Shown here: piece by piece, positions 6,862 through 20,616 of the stretch
Layout: every line of letters begins with the position of its first letter
Numbering within the stretch: position 1 is the first letter of the stretch
DNA from: JAFECT01 sp036501825
Lineage (GTDB): Bacteria > Pseudomonadota > Alphaproteobacteria > Caulobacterales > Caulobacteraceae
NCBI GenBank assembly: GCA_036501825.1
Contig: DASXZP010000032.1
Coordinates: forward strand, 1-64,000
Direction of reading: 5' to 3'
Length of the DNA: 64,000 nt
The notes under the pieces: model-generated
Told to the model about the DNA's origin: nothing
Database searches by the model: none
What the model saw: only the letters and a program-made list of their open reading frames with translations
Program-made: the position numbers and the translations under genes

Positions 6862-7949
6862 AAACCCATCACATCACCCTGTTGCCCGGCGACGGCGTCG
6901 GCCCGGAAGTCACCGACGCGGCGCGGCTCGTCCTCACCGCCGTATCCGACGTCTACGACCATGACCTGCGCATGCGGGTAAAGCTCGTCGGCGGCATCGC
7001 CATCGACGAAACCGGCGATCCGCTGCCCCAGGAGACCCTCGACGCCTGTCTGGAGTCGGACGCGGTGTTCCTGGGCGCCGTGGGCGGTCCCAAGTGGGAC
7101 GGCGGCGAGCGCCGGCCGGAAGAGGGGCTGCTCGGCCTGCGCAAGGCCATGGGGCTCTATGCCAACCTGCGCCCGGTCGCGGTCTCGCCGCAGGCCGCGG
7201 CGCAGTCGCCGCTGAAGCTCGATATCGTGCGCGGCGTCGACCTCTTGATCGTGCGCGAACTGACGGGCGGCGCCTACTTCGGTGAGAAGACGCGCAACGC
7301 CGATCGCGCCACCGACCTTTGCGCCTATTCGACCGGCGAGATCGAGCGGGTGGCCCGCGTCGCGTTCCATGCCGCGCGCGAGCGCCGTGGCCACGTCACC
7401 TCCATCGACAAGGCCAATGTGCTGGAAACCAGCCGCCTGTGGCGCGAAACGGTCACCCGCGTCGGCAAGACTGAATTCCCCGACGTCGAGGTCGAACACG
7501 TCCTGGTGGACGCCGCCGCCATGCGCCTGATCCAGAAGCCGCGCGCCTTCGACGTAGTGCTGACCGAAAACATGTTCGGCGACATCCTGAGCGATGAAGC
7601 GTCCATGCTCGCCGGGTCCATCGGCATGCTGGCCTCCGCCTCGCTCGGCGACGACGGCCCGGGCCTGTTCGAGCCGATCCACGGGTCGGCCCCCGATATC
7701 GCGGGGCGGGACCTGGCCAACCCGATCGGGGCGATCCTGTCCGCCGCCATGCTGCTGCAATACGGGCTCGGTATGGTTGACGAGGCCGAAGCCGTGCGGC
7801 GCGCCGTGGCCTGGGTGCTGGCCCAGGGTCAGTCGACCGCCGACATCGGCGGCGGCGAGAGCTGTTCCATGTTTGCGCGCCTGGTGGTTCAGGCGATTCG
7901 TCAGTTCCGCCTTTCGAGCCTGCACGGCTCGCTTATGCACTGGGGTTGA
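6858..7949 (+). CDS. leuB: 3-isopropylmalate dehydrogenase
   Basis: NAD-dependent oxidative decarboxylation of 3-isopropylmalate to 2-oxoisocaproate, the substrate IlvE then aminates. The 363-aa protein has ITLLPGDGVGPEV, LGAVGGPKWD, LRPVAVSP, IVRELTGGAYFGE, the catalytic Lys/Asp region (SIDKANVLETSRLWR and TENMFGDILSDEASM) and the NAD-adenosine loop EPIHGSAPDIAGRDLANPIGAILS. It lies in the order leuC-leuD-leuB; leuA is not in the window. One base separates its stop from the gltD start. Confidence 0.97.
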   Translation: MKTHHITLLPGDGVGPEVTDAARLVLTAVSDVYDHDLRMRVKLVGGIAIDETGDPLPQETLDACLESDAVFLGAVGGPKWDGGERRPEEGLLGLRKAMGLYANLRPVAVSPQAAAQSPLKLDIVRGVDLLIVRELTGGAYFGEKTRNADRATDLCAYSTGEIERVARVAFHAARERRGHVTSIDKANVLETSRLWRETVTRVGKTEFPDVEVEHVLVDAAAMRLIQKPRAFDVVLTENMFGDILSDEASMLAGSIGMLASASLGDDGPGLFEPIHGSAPDIAGRDLANPIGAILSAAMLLQYGLGMVDEAEAVRRAVAWVLAQGQSTADIGGGESCSMFARLVVQAIRQFRLSSLHGSLMHWG

Positions 7950-7950
7950 T

Positions 7951-9404
7951 ATGGGCGAAGGTTCGACCGGTCGTTTCGTCACCATCCACCGCGCGGCGCC
8001 GCCAAAACTCGACGGCGCCGAACGGCTGCGTGGGTTTGGCGAGCTTTATCGGCCGTTCCAGACCGCCGACGCGCGCGGCCAGTCTTCGCGTTGCACGCAG
8101 TGCGGCGTGCCGTTCTGCCAGTCGGCCTGTCCGGTGCACAACGACATTCCCGACTGGCTGAACCTAGCCTCGCAAGGCCGCTGGGAAGACGCGTGGCGTC
8201 TCGCCTCCGCCACCAGCACGCTTCCGGAAATCTGCGGCCGCATCTGTCCGCAGGACCGCCTGTGCGAAGGCGCCTGCGTGCTCGAACAGTCCGGCTGGGA
8301 TGGCGTCACCATCGGCTCGGTCGAGAAAGCCCTCGGCGACATGGCCTTCGAGAACGGCTGGATCGAACCGATCGCGCCGTCGCAGGAACGAGGCCTGTCT
8401 GTGGGGATCGTGGGCTCCGGCCCCGCGGGCCTGGCGGCGGCCGACCGGCTGCGCTCTGCCGGCTACGCGGTGACGATTTACGACCGGCACGACCGGGCCG
8501 GCGGACTTCTGGTCTACGGCATCCCGGGCTTCAAGTTGGAGAAAGAAGTGGTCGAACGCCGTACGCGCCGACTGGCGGACGGCGGAGTGACGTTCGTGTT
8601 GAACTGCGAGGTCGGCAAGGACGTCGCTTTCGCGGAGCTGCGGCGCCGTCACGATGCGGTGCTGCTTGCCACCGGCGTCTATCGCGCGCGACGGCTCGAG
8701 GCGCCCGGCGCCGGATCGCAGGGTCCGGTCCCGGCGCTCGATTATCTCATCGCCTCCAACCGCAAAGGCTTCGGCGATACGGTCCCGGGGTTCGAGGACG
8801 GAACCTTGAACGCTGCGGGCAAGCGCGTGGTGGTGATCGGCGGCGGCGACACCGCCATGGACTGCGTGCGCACCGCGGTGCGCCAGGGCGCCAAGTCCGT
8901 CGTCTGCCTCTATCGCCGCGACCGCGACAACATGCCGGGCTCGGCGCGGGAAGTGACTCATGCCGAGGAAGAGGGCGTGCATTTCGAATGGCTGGCCGCG
9001 CCCAAGGCGCTGACCGGTGATGCACAACGTGTCACCGGCGTTCGTGCGGTGCGCATGCGACTGGACGCGCCCGGCCCGGGTGGCCGCCACGCCGTCGAAG
9101 CCATCGAGGGCTCCGCCTTCGACCTGGAAGCCGATCTCGCGATCGAGGCCCTGGGGTTCGATCCGGAACCTCTGCCGCAGACCCTTTCGGCGCCGGGATT
9201 GGCCGTTGCTGCGAGTGGCGCGGTGCGTCTGCCGTCGAAGGACACCATGACCAGCCTCGACGGCGTGTTCGCCGCCGGCGACATCGTGCGCGGCGCCTCG
9301 CTCGTGGTGTGGGCGGTGCGCGACGGCCAGGACGCGGCGGCCGACATCATGCGCTGGCTGGAACGCGACCTCAGCGCTGATGCGCAGAACGAGGAGGCCG
9401 CGGC

Positions 9405-9408
<4 letters not shown>
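7951..9408 (+). CDS. gltD: Glutamate synthase small (beta) subunit
   Basis: FAD/[4Fe-4S] subunit that takes electrons from NADPH and passes them to GltB. The 485-aa protein carries the N-terminal dicluster cysteines (CTQCGVPFCQSACPVHN and CGRICPQDRLCEGACV), the first dinucleotide motif VGIVGSGPAGLAAADRLR, and the second VVVIGGGDTAMDCVRTAVRQGA, ending with GVFAAGDIVRGASLVVWAVRDGQ. The ATG at 7951 is one base after the leuB stop. Placing gltD-gltB in the leucine operon is unusual and joins the amino donor (glutamate) with the transaminase IlvE. Confidence 0.95.
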
Positions 9409-13898
<4,490 letters not shown>

Positions 13899-13969
13899 CC
13901 CGCTCCGCCGCCGCGCAACCGCGCACTCCAAACCCATTCAAAAGGCGCGCCGCATCGGCGCAATACATC

Positions 13970-15118
13970 ATGTCAACGTCAACACCCTCGGCCGCGTCGG
14001 TCCTGCGCGACGCTCGCCGTCTCGTCCTGAAATGCGGCTCCAGTTTGGTGGTGGAGAACGGCGCCCCGGCCGCATCCCGCCTCGCGTCCATCGCCAGGGA
14101 CATTGTCCGCCTCCGCGCAGCAGGCCGTCAGGTTCTGGTGGTTTCGTCCGGCGCCGTCGCACTCGGCCGCCCGAGATTGGGTCTGACCCGGCGCCGTCGC
14201 CTCGATGAGACGCAGGCCGCCGCCGCCGTCGGTCAGGCGGCGTTGATCGAGGCCTGGCAGGCGGCGTTTGCGCCCCACGGCGTCGTCGTGGCCCAGGTGC
14301 TGCTGACCCGCGGCGACACCGAGAGCCGTCGCGGCTGGCTGAACGCCCGCGCCACCATCGACGCCCTGCTGAAGCTCGGCGCCGTACCGGTGGTCAACGA
14401 GAACGACACCATCGCCACTGAGGAAATCCGCTACGGCGATAACGATCGCCTTGCCGCGCGGACAGCGCAGATGGTGCGCGCCGATACGCTCTTGCTGCTG
14501 TCCGACATCGACGGCCTCTACGACGCCGATCCGCGGCGCAATCCGGGGGCGCGTCACCTTGAACGTGTGGCCGATCTGACGCCCGAGATACTTGCCGCCG
14601 CCGGCGGCGCCAACGCTGCGGCGAATGTCGGAACCGGCGGCATGATCACCAAGCTGAAGGCCGCCGAGATCGCCCGCGCCGCGGGGTGCGCCACCATCAT
14701 CGCGCGCGGCGACGTCGCTGAGCCGGTCAAGGCGATCGAATCCGGCGCTCGCGCGACGCTGATCGAAGCGCGCGCGGCGCCAAAGGCCGCGTACAAGCAG
14801 TGGATCGCAGGCCACCTTGCGCCGCAGGGCGTGCTGGTCGCCGACGCCGGGGCGGCCGACGCCATTCGCGCGGGCAAGAGCCTGCTGCCGTCGGGCGTGA
14901 GCGCGGTCGAAGGCGGTTTCCGCCGGGGCGACTGCGTCGAGGTGCGCGATGCTGCCGGGCGCAAGATCGCCCTGGGCCTCAGCAACTACGACGCCCGCGA
15001 CGCGGCGCCGCTATGTGGTCGCCGCAGCGCAGAGATCGCCGGCCTTGTCGGTTACCAGGGGCCGCCGGAGCTGATCCACCGCGACGACCTGGTGCTTCAG
15101 GAAGGCGGCGGCGCATGA
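13970..15118 (+). CDS. proB: Glutamate 5-kinase
   Basis: First step of proline synthesis, ATP-dependent phosphorylation of glutamate. The 382-aa protein has the amino-acid kinase domain (RLVLKCGSSLV, VVSSGAVALGRPRLGL, VPVVNENDTIATEEIRYGDND, GTGGMITKLKAAEIA) and a C-terminal PUA domain (from about residue 280, GVSAVEGGFRRGDCVEV). It starts 71 bp after gltB, so it may be read through from that operon or have its own promoter. The stop overlaps the proA start as ATGA. The first dozen residues are Ser/Thr/Ala-rich and the Shine-Dalgarno is weak. Confidence 0.96.
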   Translation: MSTSTPSAASVLRDARRLVLKCGSSLVVENGAPAASRLASIARDIVRLRAAGRQVLVVSSGAVALGRPRLGLTRRRRLDETQAAAAVGQAALIEAWQAAFAPHGVVVAQVLLTRGDTESRRGWLNARATIDALLKLGAVPVVNENDTIATEEIRYGDNDRLAARTAQMVRADTLLLLSDIDGLYDADPRRNPGARHLERVADLTPEILAAAGGANAAANVGTGGMITKLKAAEIARAAGCATIIARGDVAEPVKAIESGARATLIEARAAPKAAYKQWIAGHLAPQGVLVADAGAADAIRAGKSLLPSGVSAVEGGFRRGDCVEVRDAAGRKIALGLSNYDARDAAPLCGRRSAEIAGLVGYQGPPELIHRDDLVLQEGGGA

Positions 15119-16374
15119 CCCTCGCCGCCGACATGCAGGCGATGGGGCAGGCGGCGCGAGCCGCCGCCCATACGCTGGCGCGGGCGCCGGCTGCGCAACG
15201 CACGGACGCCATCGCCGCCGCCGGTGAGGCTCTGCGCCGGCGCGCCGGCGCCGTGCTCGCCGCCAACGCCGCCGATCTCGCCGCAGCAACCGCTGCAGGC
15301 GTCGCCGCGCCGATGTTGCGACGGCTCGAGCTGGACCGGTCGCGCATCGAGGCCATGGCGATGGCGTTGGAGTCGATCGCCGCTCAACGCGATCCGCTCG
15401 GCGCGGAGCTGGCGCGCTGGACGCGGCCCAACGGCCTCGACATCTGCCGCGTCTCCACGCCCATCGGCGTGCTCGCGATCATCTTCGAGAGCCGCCCCAA
15501 CGTCGCCGCCGACGCGGCGGCGCTCTGCCTGCGCTCGGGCAATGCAGCGATCCTGCGCGGCGGGTCCGAGGCGCAATTTAGCGTCCGGGCCATCCACGCC
15601 GCGATCGAAGATGGTCTGGCGGTTGCCGGCCTGCCGCGCGAAGCGATCCAGCTCGTGCCCACCGCCGACCGCGCGGCCGTCGGGCATCTGCTGAACGGCC
15701 TCGACGGCGCGATAGACCTGATCATCCCGCGCGGCGGCAAGACGCTGGTGGCCCGCGTCGCGGCGGAGGCGCACGCGCCGGTGCTCGGGCATCTGGAAGG
15801 GCTCTGCCACACTTACGTCCACGCCGCCGCCGATGGGGACAAGGCGCGCGCCATCGTGCTCGACGCCAAGGTGCGCAACGTGTCGGTCTGCGGCGCGACC
15901 GAAACGCTTCTGGTGGATCGCGCTATCGCGCCGGCGCTCCTGCCGGTAATTGCCGATGACTTGCGGTTGGGTGGGTGTGAGCTGCGCGGCGACGCCGACG
16001 CTTGCGCGTTGGTCCCGGCGATGTCGGCGGCGACGGAGGCGGATTGGGCTACCGAATATCTTGCGCCGATCCTCGCCGTGCGCGTGGTGGAGGGTCTCGA
16101 TGAGGCCGTGGCGCACGTGCAGCGTTGGGGTTCGGGTCACACCGATGCGATCGTGAGCGAAGACCCGGTCGCCGCCGAGCGGTTCGCCGCCGAAGTCGAC
16201 AGCGCCATTGTTCTGGTCAACGCCTCGACCCAGTTCGCCGACGGGGGCGAGTTCGGGTTCGGCGCCGAGATCGGCATTTCGACGTCGAAGCTGCATGCGC
16301 GCGGACCGGTCGGCGCAGAACAGCTCACGACCTACAAATACGTGGTGCGCGGGAGCGGGCAGACCCGGGGTTAG
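15115..16374 (+). CDS. proA: Gamma-glutamyl phosphate reductase
   Basis: NADPH-dependent reduction of glutamyl-5-phosphate to the semialdehyde, second step of proline synthesis. The 419-aa protein belongs to the ALDH superfamily: GVLAIIFESRPNVAADAAALCLRSGNAAILRGG, DLIIPRGGKTLV, HLEGLCHTYVH, catalytic Cys in VSVCGATETLLVD, and the C-terminal FGFGAEIGISTSKLHARGPVGAEQLTTYKYV. The chosen ATG at 15115 overlaps the proB stop, giving a proBA operon. Its 3' end overlaps a convergent secreted-protein gene by 4 bp. Confidence 0.96.
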   Translation: MTLAADMQAMGQAARAAAHTLARAPAAQRTDAIAAAGEALRRRAGAVLAANAADLAAATAAGVAAPMLRRLELDRSRIEAMAMALESIAAQRDPLGAELARWTRPNGLDICRVSTPIGVLAIIFESRPNVAADAAALCLRSGNAAILRGGSEAQFSVRAIHAAIEDGLAVAGLPREAIQLVPTADRAAVGHLLNGLDGAIDLIIPRGGKTLVARVAAEAHAPVLGHLEGLCHTYVHAAADGDKARAIVLDAKVRNVSVCGATETLLVDRAIAPALLPVIADDLRLGGCELRGDADACALVPAMSAATEADWATEYLAPILAVRVVEGLDEAVAHVQRWGSGHTDAIVSEDPVAAERFAAEVDSAIVLVNASTQFADGGEFGFGAEIGISTSKLHARGPVGAEQLTTYKYVVRGSGQTRG

Positions 16375-16877
16375 GCGTGCGGGTCCGACTGCGGCTTCGC
16401 CGGCGGCAGGGTCACGACCGAGCCGGTGCCGCCGTTGACGATGCTGTCCACCAGGCCCGTCGCGTTGGTGTTGGTGTCTACGGGCGCTGGCGCCACGGGC
16501 TGGCTCTGGGCGAAGGCGTCGGCGTTCTGGTCGAGGATGCGCGCGCACTCCGGCGATTTGTCGGCGCCGGGCGTCGCCGGGTCGCAGTGGTCGTGACCGC
16601 CGATCCGCGCGACCGTCGTGTCTCGACCGCGGCCGGGCGTGGCGCCGCCGCTGGGCGCATCGACAGGGGCGAGGGTGCGCGAGAGCTGCTGCTCGCTGGT
16701 GACGCCGGCCTGGGGCGCCGCAATCTGGTCGGTGTTGACCGCCGTCGAGCGCGGCGTGGAAACCTGGGCCGCCGTGACCGAGGACGCGGGATCGGGCGGG
16801 GCTGCGCGCGCGGCGCCCGTCGCCGAAACCGTCGGCGCCAGAACCGTCAGTGTAAGAGCGATCCGCAGTGCGCGCAT
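16371..16877 (-). CDS. Small secreted protein at end of curli locus
   Basis: A 168-aa protein of unknown function. It has an N-terminal signal peptide (MRALRIALTLTVLAPTVSA..., cleavage probably after ARA), then a low-complexity Ala/Pro/Thr-rich stretch and a C-terminal region with two Cys (HDHCDPATPG and SPECARILDQN). A TTG at 16895 overlapping the upstream stop is an alternative start. It is the last gene of the leftward curlin cluster, 14 bp after the 193-aa curlin-repeat gene. Position suggests an accessory role in amyloid assembly or secretion, but no known Csg protein is recognised. Its stop overlaps proA. Confidence 0.6.
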   Translation of the reverse strand: MRALRIALTLTVLAPTVSATGAARAAPPDPASSVTAAQVSTPRSTAVNTDQIAAPQAGVTSEQQLSRTLAPVDAPSGGATPGRGRDTTVARIGGHDHCDPATPGADKSPECARILDQNADAFAQSQPVAPAPVDTNTNATGLVDSIVNGGTGSVVTLPPAKPQSDPHA

Positions 16878-16891
16878 GGGCGGCGTCCGGT

Positions 16892-17473
16892 TCAATGTCC
16901 GGTCTGGACGATGGTCATCTTCATATTGCCGGTCTGGACAACCTTCAAGTCGGGCAGGTTGTTGCCGATCTGGGTATAGCTGATCTGGTTGAAGTCGCCG
17001 CTCTGGCTGACGCTCTGGGTGTCGTCGTTGCCGATCTGCACCTGGGTCGCGGAGTTGCCCTGGCCGTTCTGGGTCAGGCTGGCGAGATCGCCATTGCCGG
17101 TCTGGGTCAGGCTCGCGGTGTTGGCGCCCACGCCGTTGGTGCGCTGCTTCAGGATCGCCTGGTCGCCGATGCCGTCCTGGTCGACGCTCATGCTGTTGAA
17201 GCTGTTCTCCTGCAGCAGCGACAGCGTGTTCGACGAGCCGGTTTGGGTCAGCAGCGCCGTGCCATAGCCCGCGCCGGTCTGGCGAACGGTGGCGCTGTTG
17301 TCGTCGCCGGTCTGGGTCAGGCTGACGTCGCCGGCGCCGCGGGACTGATCGACGCTTGCGCTGTTGCTCGAGCCGATCTGGTCGATGGTCACCGACGACG
17401 ACCGGCTCTGCGCGACGCAGGCGCCGGCGAGGACGGCCCAGACAGCGATCGCAACCACGGCTGAACGAAGCAT
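16892..17473 (-). CDS. Curlin-repeat protein, 193 aa (CsgA/CsgB-type)
   Basis: Secreted amyloid subunit of the curli type. After a signal peptide (MLRSAVVAIAVWAVLAGACVAQ) the chain is a series of about 20-residue curlin repeats with the pattern Q-x-G-x-x-N-x-A-x3-Q, for example LTQTGDDNSATVRQTG and LTQNGQGNSATQVQIG. Such repeats form the beta-helix of the fibre. The ATG at 17473 has a strong GAAGGAG at the right distance; an upstream TTG is not needed. By size it resembles CsgA or CsgB; which of the two subunit genes nucleates cannot be decided from sequence. Export would use CsgG/CsgF encoded upstream. Confidence 0.85.
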   Translation of the reverse strand: MLRSAVVAIAVWAVLAGACVAQSRSSSVTIDQIGSSNSASVDQSRGAGDVSLTQTGDDNSATVRQTGAGYGTALLTQTGSSNTLSLLQENSFNSMSVDQDGIGDQAILKQRTNGVGANTASLTQTGNGDLASLTQNGQGNSATQVQIGNDDTQSVSQSGDFNQISYTQIGNNLPDLKVVQTGNMKMTIVQTGH

Positions 17474-17534
17474 CGCAGGCTCCTTCAAGAAAGACGGCCA
17501 GCCGGCACGAGGATGCGCCGGCTGGCCTAAGGCG

Positions 17535-18947
17535 TTACTGCTTGACGATGGCGGAGTTGCCCGAGCCGGTCTGGGTGATCGTTGACTGAGCGCTCACACC
17601 CTTCTGGGTCACGTCGGCGCTGTTCCAGTCGCCGGTCTGGATGATGTTCGACTGGTTGCCGAAACCGAACTGGACGACGTAGGCGCTGTTGTTGCTGCCG
17701 GTCTGGGCGACGTTGGAGGCTTCAGACGCGCCTGCCTGATCGACCGATGCGGTGTTGCTCGCGCCCGACTGGACGATGCTGGAGCCTTCATTGGAGCTGC
17801 CGGCTTCCTGGGTCACAGACGCGATGTCGCCTTCGCCGCTTTGCTCGACATAGGAGAAGCCGAGCGCGCCGCTCTGGTTGACCGTGGCCATCGAATAGTC
17901 GGACCCGATATCCTGGTGGATTTCGGAATCGTTGGGCGCTTCACCGTTGCTGATCTGGGTGACGGTGGCCTCGGCGTTGGCGAACTGCTCGATGAACGAG
18001 GTGTTGCCGTCGCCGGTCTGCACGACGGTCGCCGATGCGCCGGAGACCGGCGTGCCTTCATCGAAACCGATGCCGAAGTCGTCAATATGCGTGCCCTGGC
18101 CGATCAGCGAGAGCGAGGCGCCGTTCTGAAAGACGCTGATGAAGTTGCCCGTGCCGAAGGTGGTGCTGCCGGCGTAGCCGCCCGCGCCGCCCGCCTGGGT
18201 GACCTCGCCGACGTTGTAGTCGCCGGTAGTGAGGATGAAGGCGGTCGCTTGCAGCGTGCCGGCGCCCTGAATGATGTTCTGGTAGTTGCCGGTCCCGGTT
18301 GCTTCGGTCGCCGCTATGCCGGCGACGCCTTCCTGGTCGATCACGGCCGTGTTGTAGAAGCCGACCTGCTCAGAGCCGGCGCCGCCCTCTTGAGCGGGAA
18401 AATCGCTGGCGTTCAGGATGCCCGGCATCGCGGTTTCGAACACCGTTCCGGGAGAGCCGCCGACGCCGCTCTGGGTGACGGTCGAGATGTTGAAGTTGCC
18501 GGTCTGCAGGATCCAGCCCGACTCGCCGTTGCCGTTCTGCTGCAAGGTGGCGCCGGAGTTCGGGTTGTACCCGGTCTGGCTGACGTAGGCCGTCTCGCTG
18601 ACGCTGTTGGCGCCCTGGGTCACGGTCGCGTTGTTGTAACCGTGCTGTAGCACCTCGATAATGCCGCCCAGGCCGACCTGGGTCACCGTGGCGGTGCTCC
18701 CCGTATAGGTCCCGTCGGTGTCCTGGAGGATGCTGGCCTGATCGCCGACGCCGCCCTGGGCGACGGTTGCTATGTTGCTCGATGAGATCTGGTTGATCGT
18801 GGTCAGCTCGTTCGAGCCGTTCGACTGATCAGAGCTGGCGGAGTTGTTGCTGCCGGTCTGAGTGATCGTCGTGACATTCTGCGCGAGCACCGGCGCGGCC
18901 AGCAAGAGGGCCGCCGCAGATACGGCGCTGAGGAACAGATGCTTCAT
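17535..18947 (-). CDS. Large curlin-repeat protein, 470 aa
   Basis: Secreted protein built almost entirely of curlin-like repeats. The signal peptide is MKHLFLSAVSAAALLLAAPVLAQ, then repeats such as ITQTGSNNSASSDQSNGSN, VVQTGDGNTSFIEQ and ITQTGSGNSAIVKQ at the very C-terminus. Regular repeats at both ends flank a more irregular, Gly-rich middle (about residues 170-330). At 470 aa it is about three times CsgA of E. coli. The ATG at 18947 has GGGAGG upstream. It lies between csgG and the shorter curlin gene, 61 bp from the latter, and is presumably a fibre subunit. Confidence 0.85.
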   Translation of the reverse strand: MKHLFLSAVSAAALLLAAPVLAQNVTTITQTGSNNSASSDQSNGSNELTTINQISSSNIATVAQGGVGDQASILQDTDGTYTGSTATVTQVGLGGIIEVLQHGYNNATVTQGANSVSETAYVSQTGYNPNSGATLQQNGNGESGWILQTGNFNISTVTQSGVGGSPGTVFETAMPGILNASDFPAQEGGAGSEQVGFYNTAVIDQEGVAGIAATEATGTGNYQNIIQGAGTLQATAFILTTGDYNVGEVTQAGGAGGYAGSTTFGTGNFISVFQNGASLSLIGQGTHIDDFGIGFDEGTPVSGASATVVQTGDGNTSFIEQFANAEATVTQISNGEAPNDSEIHQDIGSDYSMATVNQSGALGFSYVEQSGEGDIASVTQEAGSSNEGSSIVQSGASNTASVDQAGASEASNVAQTGSNNSAYVVQFGFGNQSNIIQTGDWNSADVTQKGVSAQSTITQTGSGNSAIVKQ

Positions 18948-18987
18948 AGGTGCCTCCCGTAAGGTTGAACGCAAACTTGTGAACTGA

Positions 18988-19947
18988 CTATCGGCCGGTG
19001 GGCGCGGGCTTGGCGGCCGGCGCGTCATCGACCTTCTTGAACGAGGTTTTTCCCAGCCGCTGCAGCTTGGCCACCTGTTGCGGCGACAACAGCCCGTCCC
19101 GCTCCGCGTGATAGCGCTCGAGGAACGGCGCGCCGGCGTTGGGGTCGGCGAAGTTCCACAGCTTCAGATCGACGCCTTCCATCACCAGGCCGTAGACCGC
19201 CTTGTCGATCGCCTGTTGCGTCGCCAGCATGATCGGCTCGTTGGTGGTGAAACCGTTCTCGGTCTCGAGCAGCTGATCGGACGCGACATAGCGGAACACG
19301 TTGGTGTCCACCGCATAGGAGGTGATGGTTTTCGACGCCGTGACCGTGGTCAGCACTTCGCCGGTCTTCACCGACACCGCGCGCAGATAAACCGTCACCG
19401 TGTCCTGTTGGTACTTGGCGTCCGAGCCGATGCCCAGGATCGCCGCGCCCAGACCGCCGGTGAAGGTGTTGGAGTCGTAGCCGACGATGCCGCCTTCCAG
19501 CAGCACGCCCGCGAACAGCACCGACGGCAGCGCCTGCGGATTGACGGTCTTTTCGCCCAGGTATTGCGAGCGCATGTCGCGGATGATCGCGCGCTCGTTC
19601 AGCAGGTCCTTGAGCTGCTCGCGCTCGACGATGGTGAACCAGCCGCGCTTGCCGGTTTCCTGCAGCGACCTCATCAGCATCGAAGCGCCGCCCTGGCTAA
19701 CGGCGCGCGACAAGGTCTGGCCCTGGGCGCTCGGCTTGAACTGCCCGGTCTGGTCCTGGAAGCCGTAGACCGCGACAGAGATCGGATGATCCGCCGGCGG
19801 CAGGGCGTTCAATTCGGTCTGGCTCGCCGTCGGCTTGGGAAAGACGGGCTGTTTGTTCATCACCGCCGGCGAGGGCGTGTACGCGCACCCGGCCAGGAGC
19901 GCCGCGGCCAGCGCGACGACAATGCTAATTCGCAACATCACAATCAC
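18988..19947 (-). CDS. csgG: Curli secretion channel lipoprotein CsgG
   Basis: Outer-membrane lipoprotein that forms the nonameric pore for curlin export. The signal peptide ends in the lipobox LLAGC (Cys about residue 21), followed by the CsgG domain: ISVAVYGFQDQTGQFKPS, QGGASMLMRSLQ, WFTIVEREQLKDLLNERAIIR, a transmembrane-hairpin region GGIVGYDSNTFTGGLGA, and YLRAVSVKTGEVLTTVTASKTI. Length, 319 aa, is near the usual 280 plus a C-terminal extension. The GTG at 19947 overlaps the csgF stop (GTGA); an ATG at 19938 is equally possible. It would serve the two curlin genes downstream. Confidence 0.95.
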   Translation of the reverse strand: MIVMLRISIVVALAAALLAGCAYTPSPAVMNKQPVFPKPTASQTELNALPPADHPISVAVYGFQDQTGQFKPSAQGQTLSRAVSQGGASMLMRSLQETGKRGWFTIVEREQLKDLLNERAIIRDMRSQYLGEKTVNPQALPSVLFAGVLLEGGIVGYDSNTFTGGLGAAILGIGSDAKYQQDTVTVYLRAVSVKTGEVLTTVTASKTITSYAVDTNVFRYVASDQLLETENGFTTNEPIMLATQQAIDKAVYGLVMEGVDLKLWNFADPNAGAPFLERYHAERDGLLSPQQVAKLQRLGKTSFKKVDDAPAAKPAPTGR

Positions 19948-20363
19948 CCCCCGGTCGTCGGCAGGGTGATGACGCTCGTTCCACCGGTGGAGTCGGTGAT
20001 GGTGATGGTCACTTCGCCCAGGGTGGTGACCCAGCTGATGGTTTCACCGTCGAAGGACGTCGTTCCGGACGCCTTGGCGTTCGGGCCGAAGATGGCCTGG
20101 GTGATGTCGTTGGCGAGGCCTGCCAGCAGTTCCGACTGGAGCTGCTGGGCGAACAGTTGCGCCTGGGTCAGGCCCTGGCCGCCGGCCTTCTGCTTGAACG
20201 GGTTCTGGGCGGAGGCGTCGGCTTCCAGCTGGCTCGAGTTCAGCGGGTTGCCGCCGAAGGCTGGATTGATCGGGGTGTAGACCAGTTGTTGGGCGTTGGC
20301 CCCTTGCACCCCGGCGGTCAGGGCTAGCCCCAACGCCGCGGCGACGAACGCGCACCTGCGCAT
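19944..20363 (-). CDS. csgF: Curli assembly factor CsgF
   Basis: Surface-exposed partner of CsgG that couples curlin secretion to nucleation. The 139-aa protein has a signal peptide (MRRCAFVAAALGLALTAGVQGANAQ) and immediately the CsgF signature QLVYTPINPAFGGNPLNSSQL, the segment that inserts into the CsgG pore. The C-terminal region (ISWVTTLGEVTITITDSTGGTSVITLP) is the beta-rich domain. ATG 20363 has a G-rich Shine-Dalgarno. First gene of the leftward csgF-csgG-curlin cluster; no csgE or csgD is in the window. Confidence 0.93.
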   Translation of the reverse strand: MRRCAFVAAALGLALTAGVQGANAQQLVYTPINPAFGGNPLNSSQLEADASAQNPFKQKAGGQGLTQAQLFAQQLQSELLAGLANDITQAIFGPNAKASGTTSFDGETISWVTTLGEVTITITDSTGGTSVITLPTTGG

Positions 20364-20616
20364 ATTCCCCCCACTCGGCTCACGCCCCTCGGGCGCGGGC
20401 CGTCGGGGTTAATAAGAACTTACTACGGAAATGAGGGTCACTATTCTGGGTACGTGGTCAACAGTAGAAACCGGAATTTTGCCTATTGCGGGCGCCGAGG
20501 ATACCTTATGTTCGTTACGAAAACGCGCCAATTCTGTCATTCCAGGCGTTACAGTCGCGCCGATTGTATCGGCCGAACAATGCAATCGATGAATTTCTGA
20601 AAGTGCGGCGCCGGCA
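20364..20616. promoter_or_regulatory. Intergenic region upstream of csgF
   Basis: A 253-bp stretch clearly richer in A/T than its surroundings; the leftward promoter of the curli cluster must lie here. TTAA-TAAGAAC-TTAC (20409-20423) is one base off the CtrA core TTAA-N7-TTAA, but the region is A/T-rich enough for this to be chance. No open reading frame of coding character was seen. Confidence 0.35.

Noticed and set aside
20409..20423. CtrA site upstream of csgF
   Set aside because: TTAA-N7-TTAC has one mismatch in the core and lies in an A/T-rich stretch, so it is mentioned only within the intergenic entry and not claimed as a finding.
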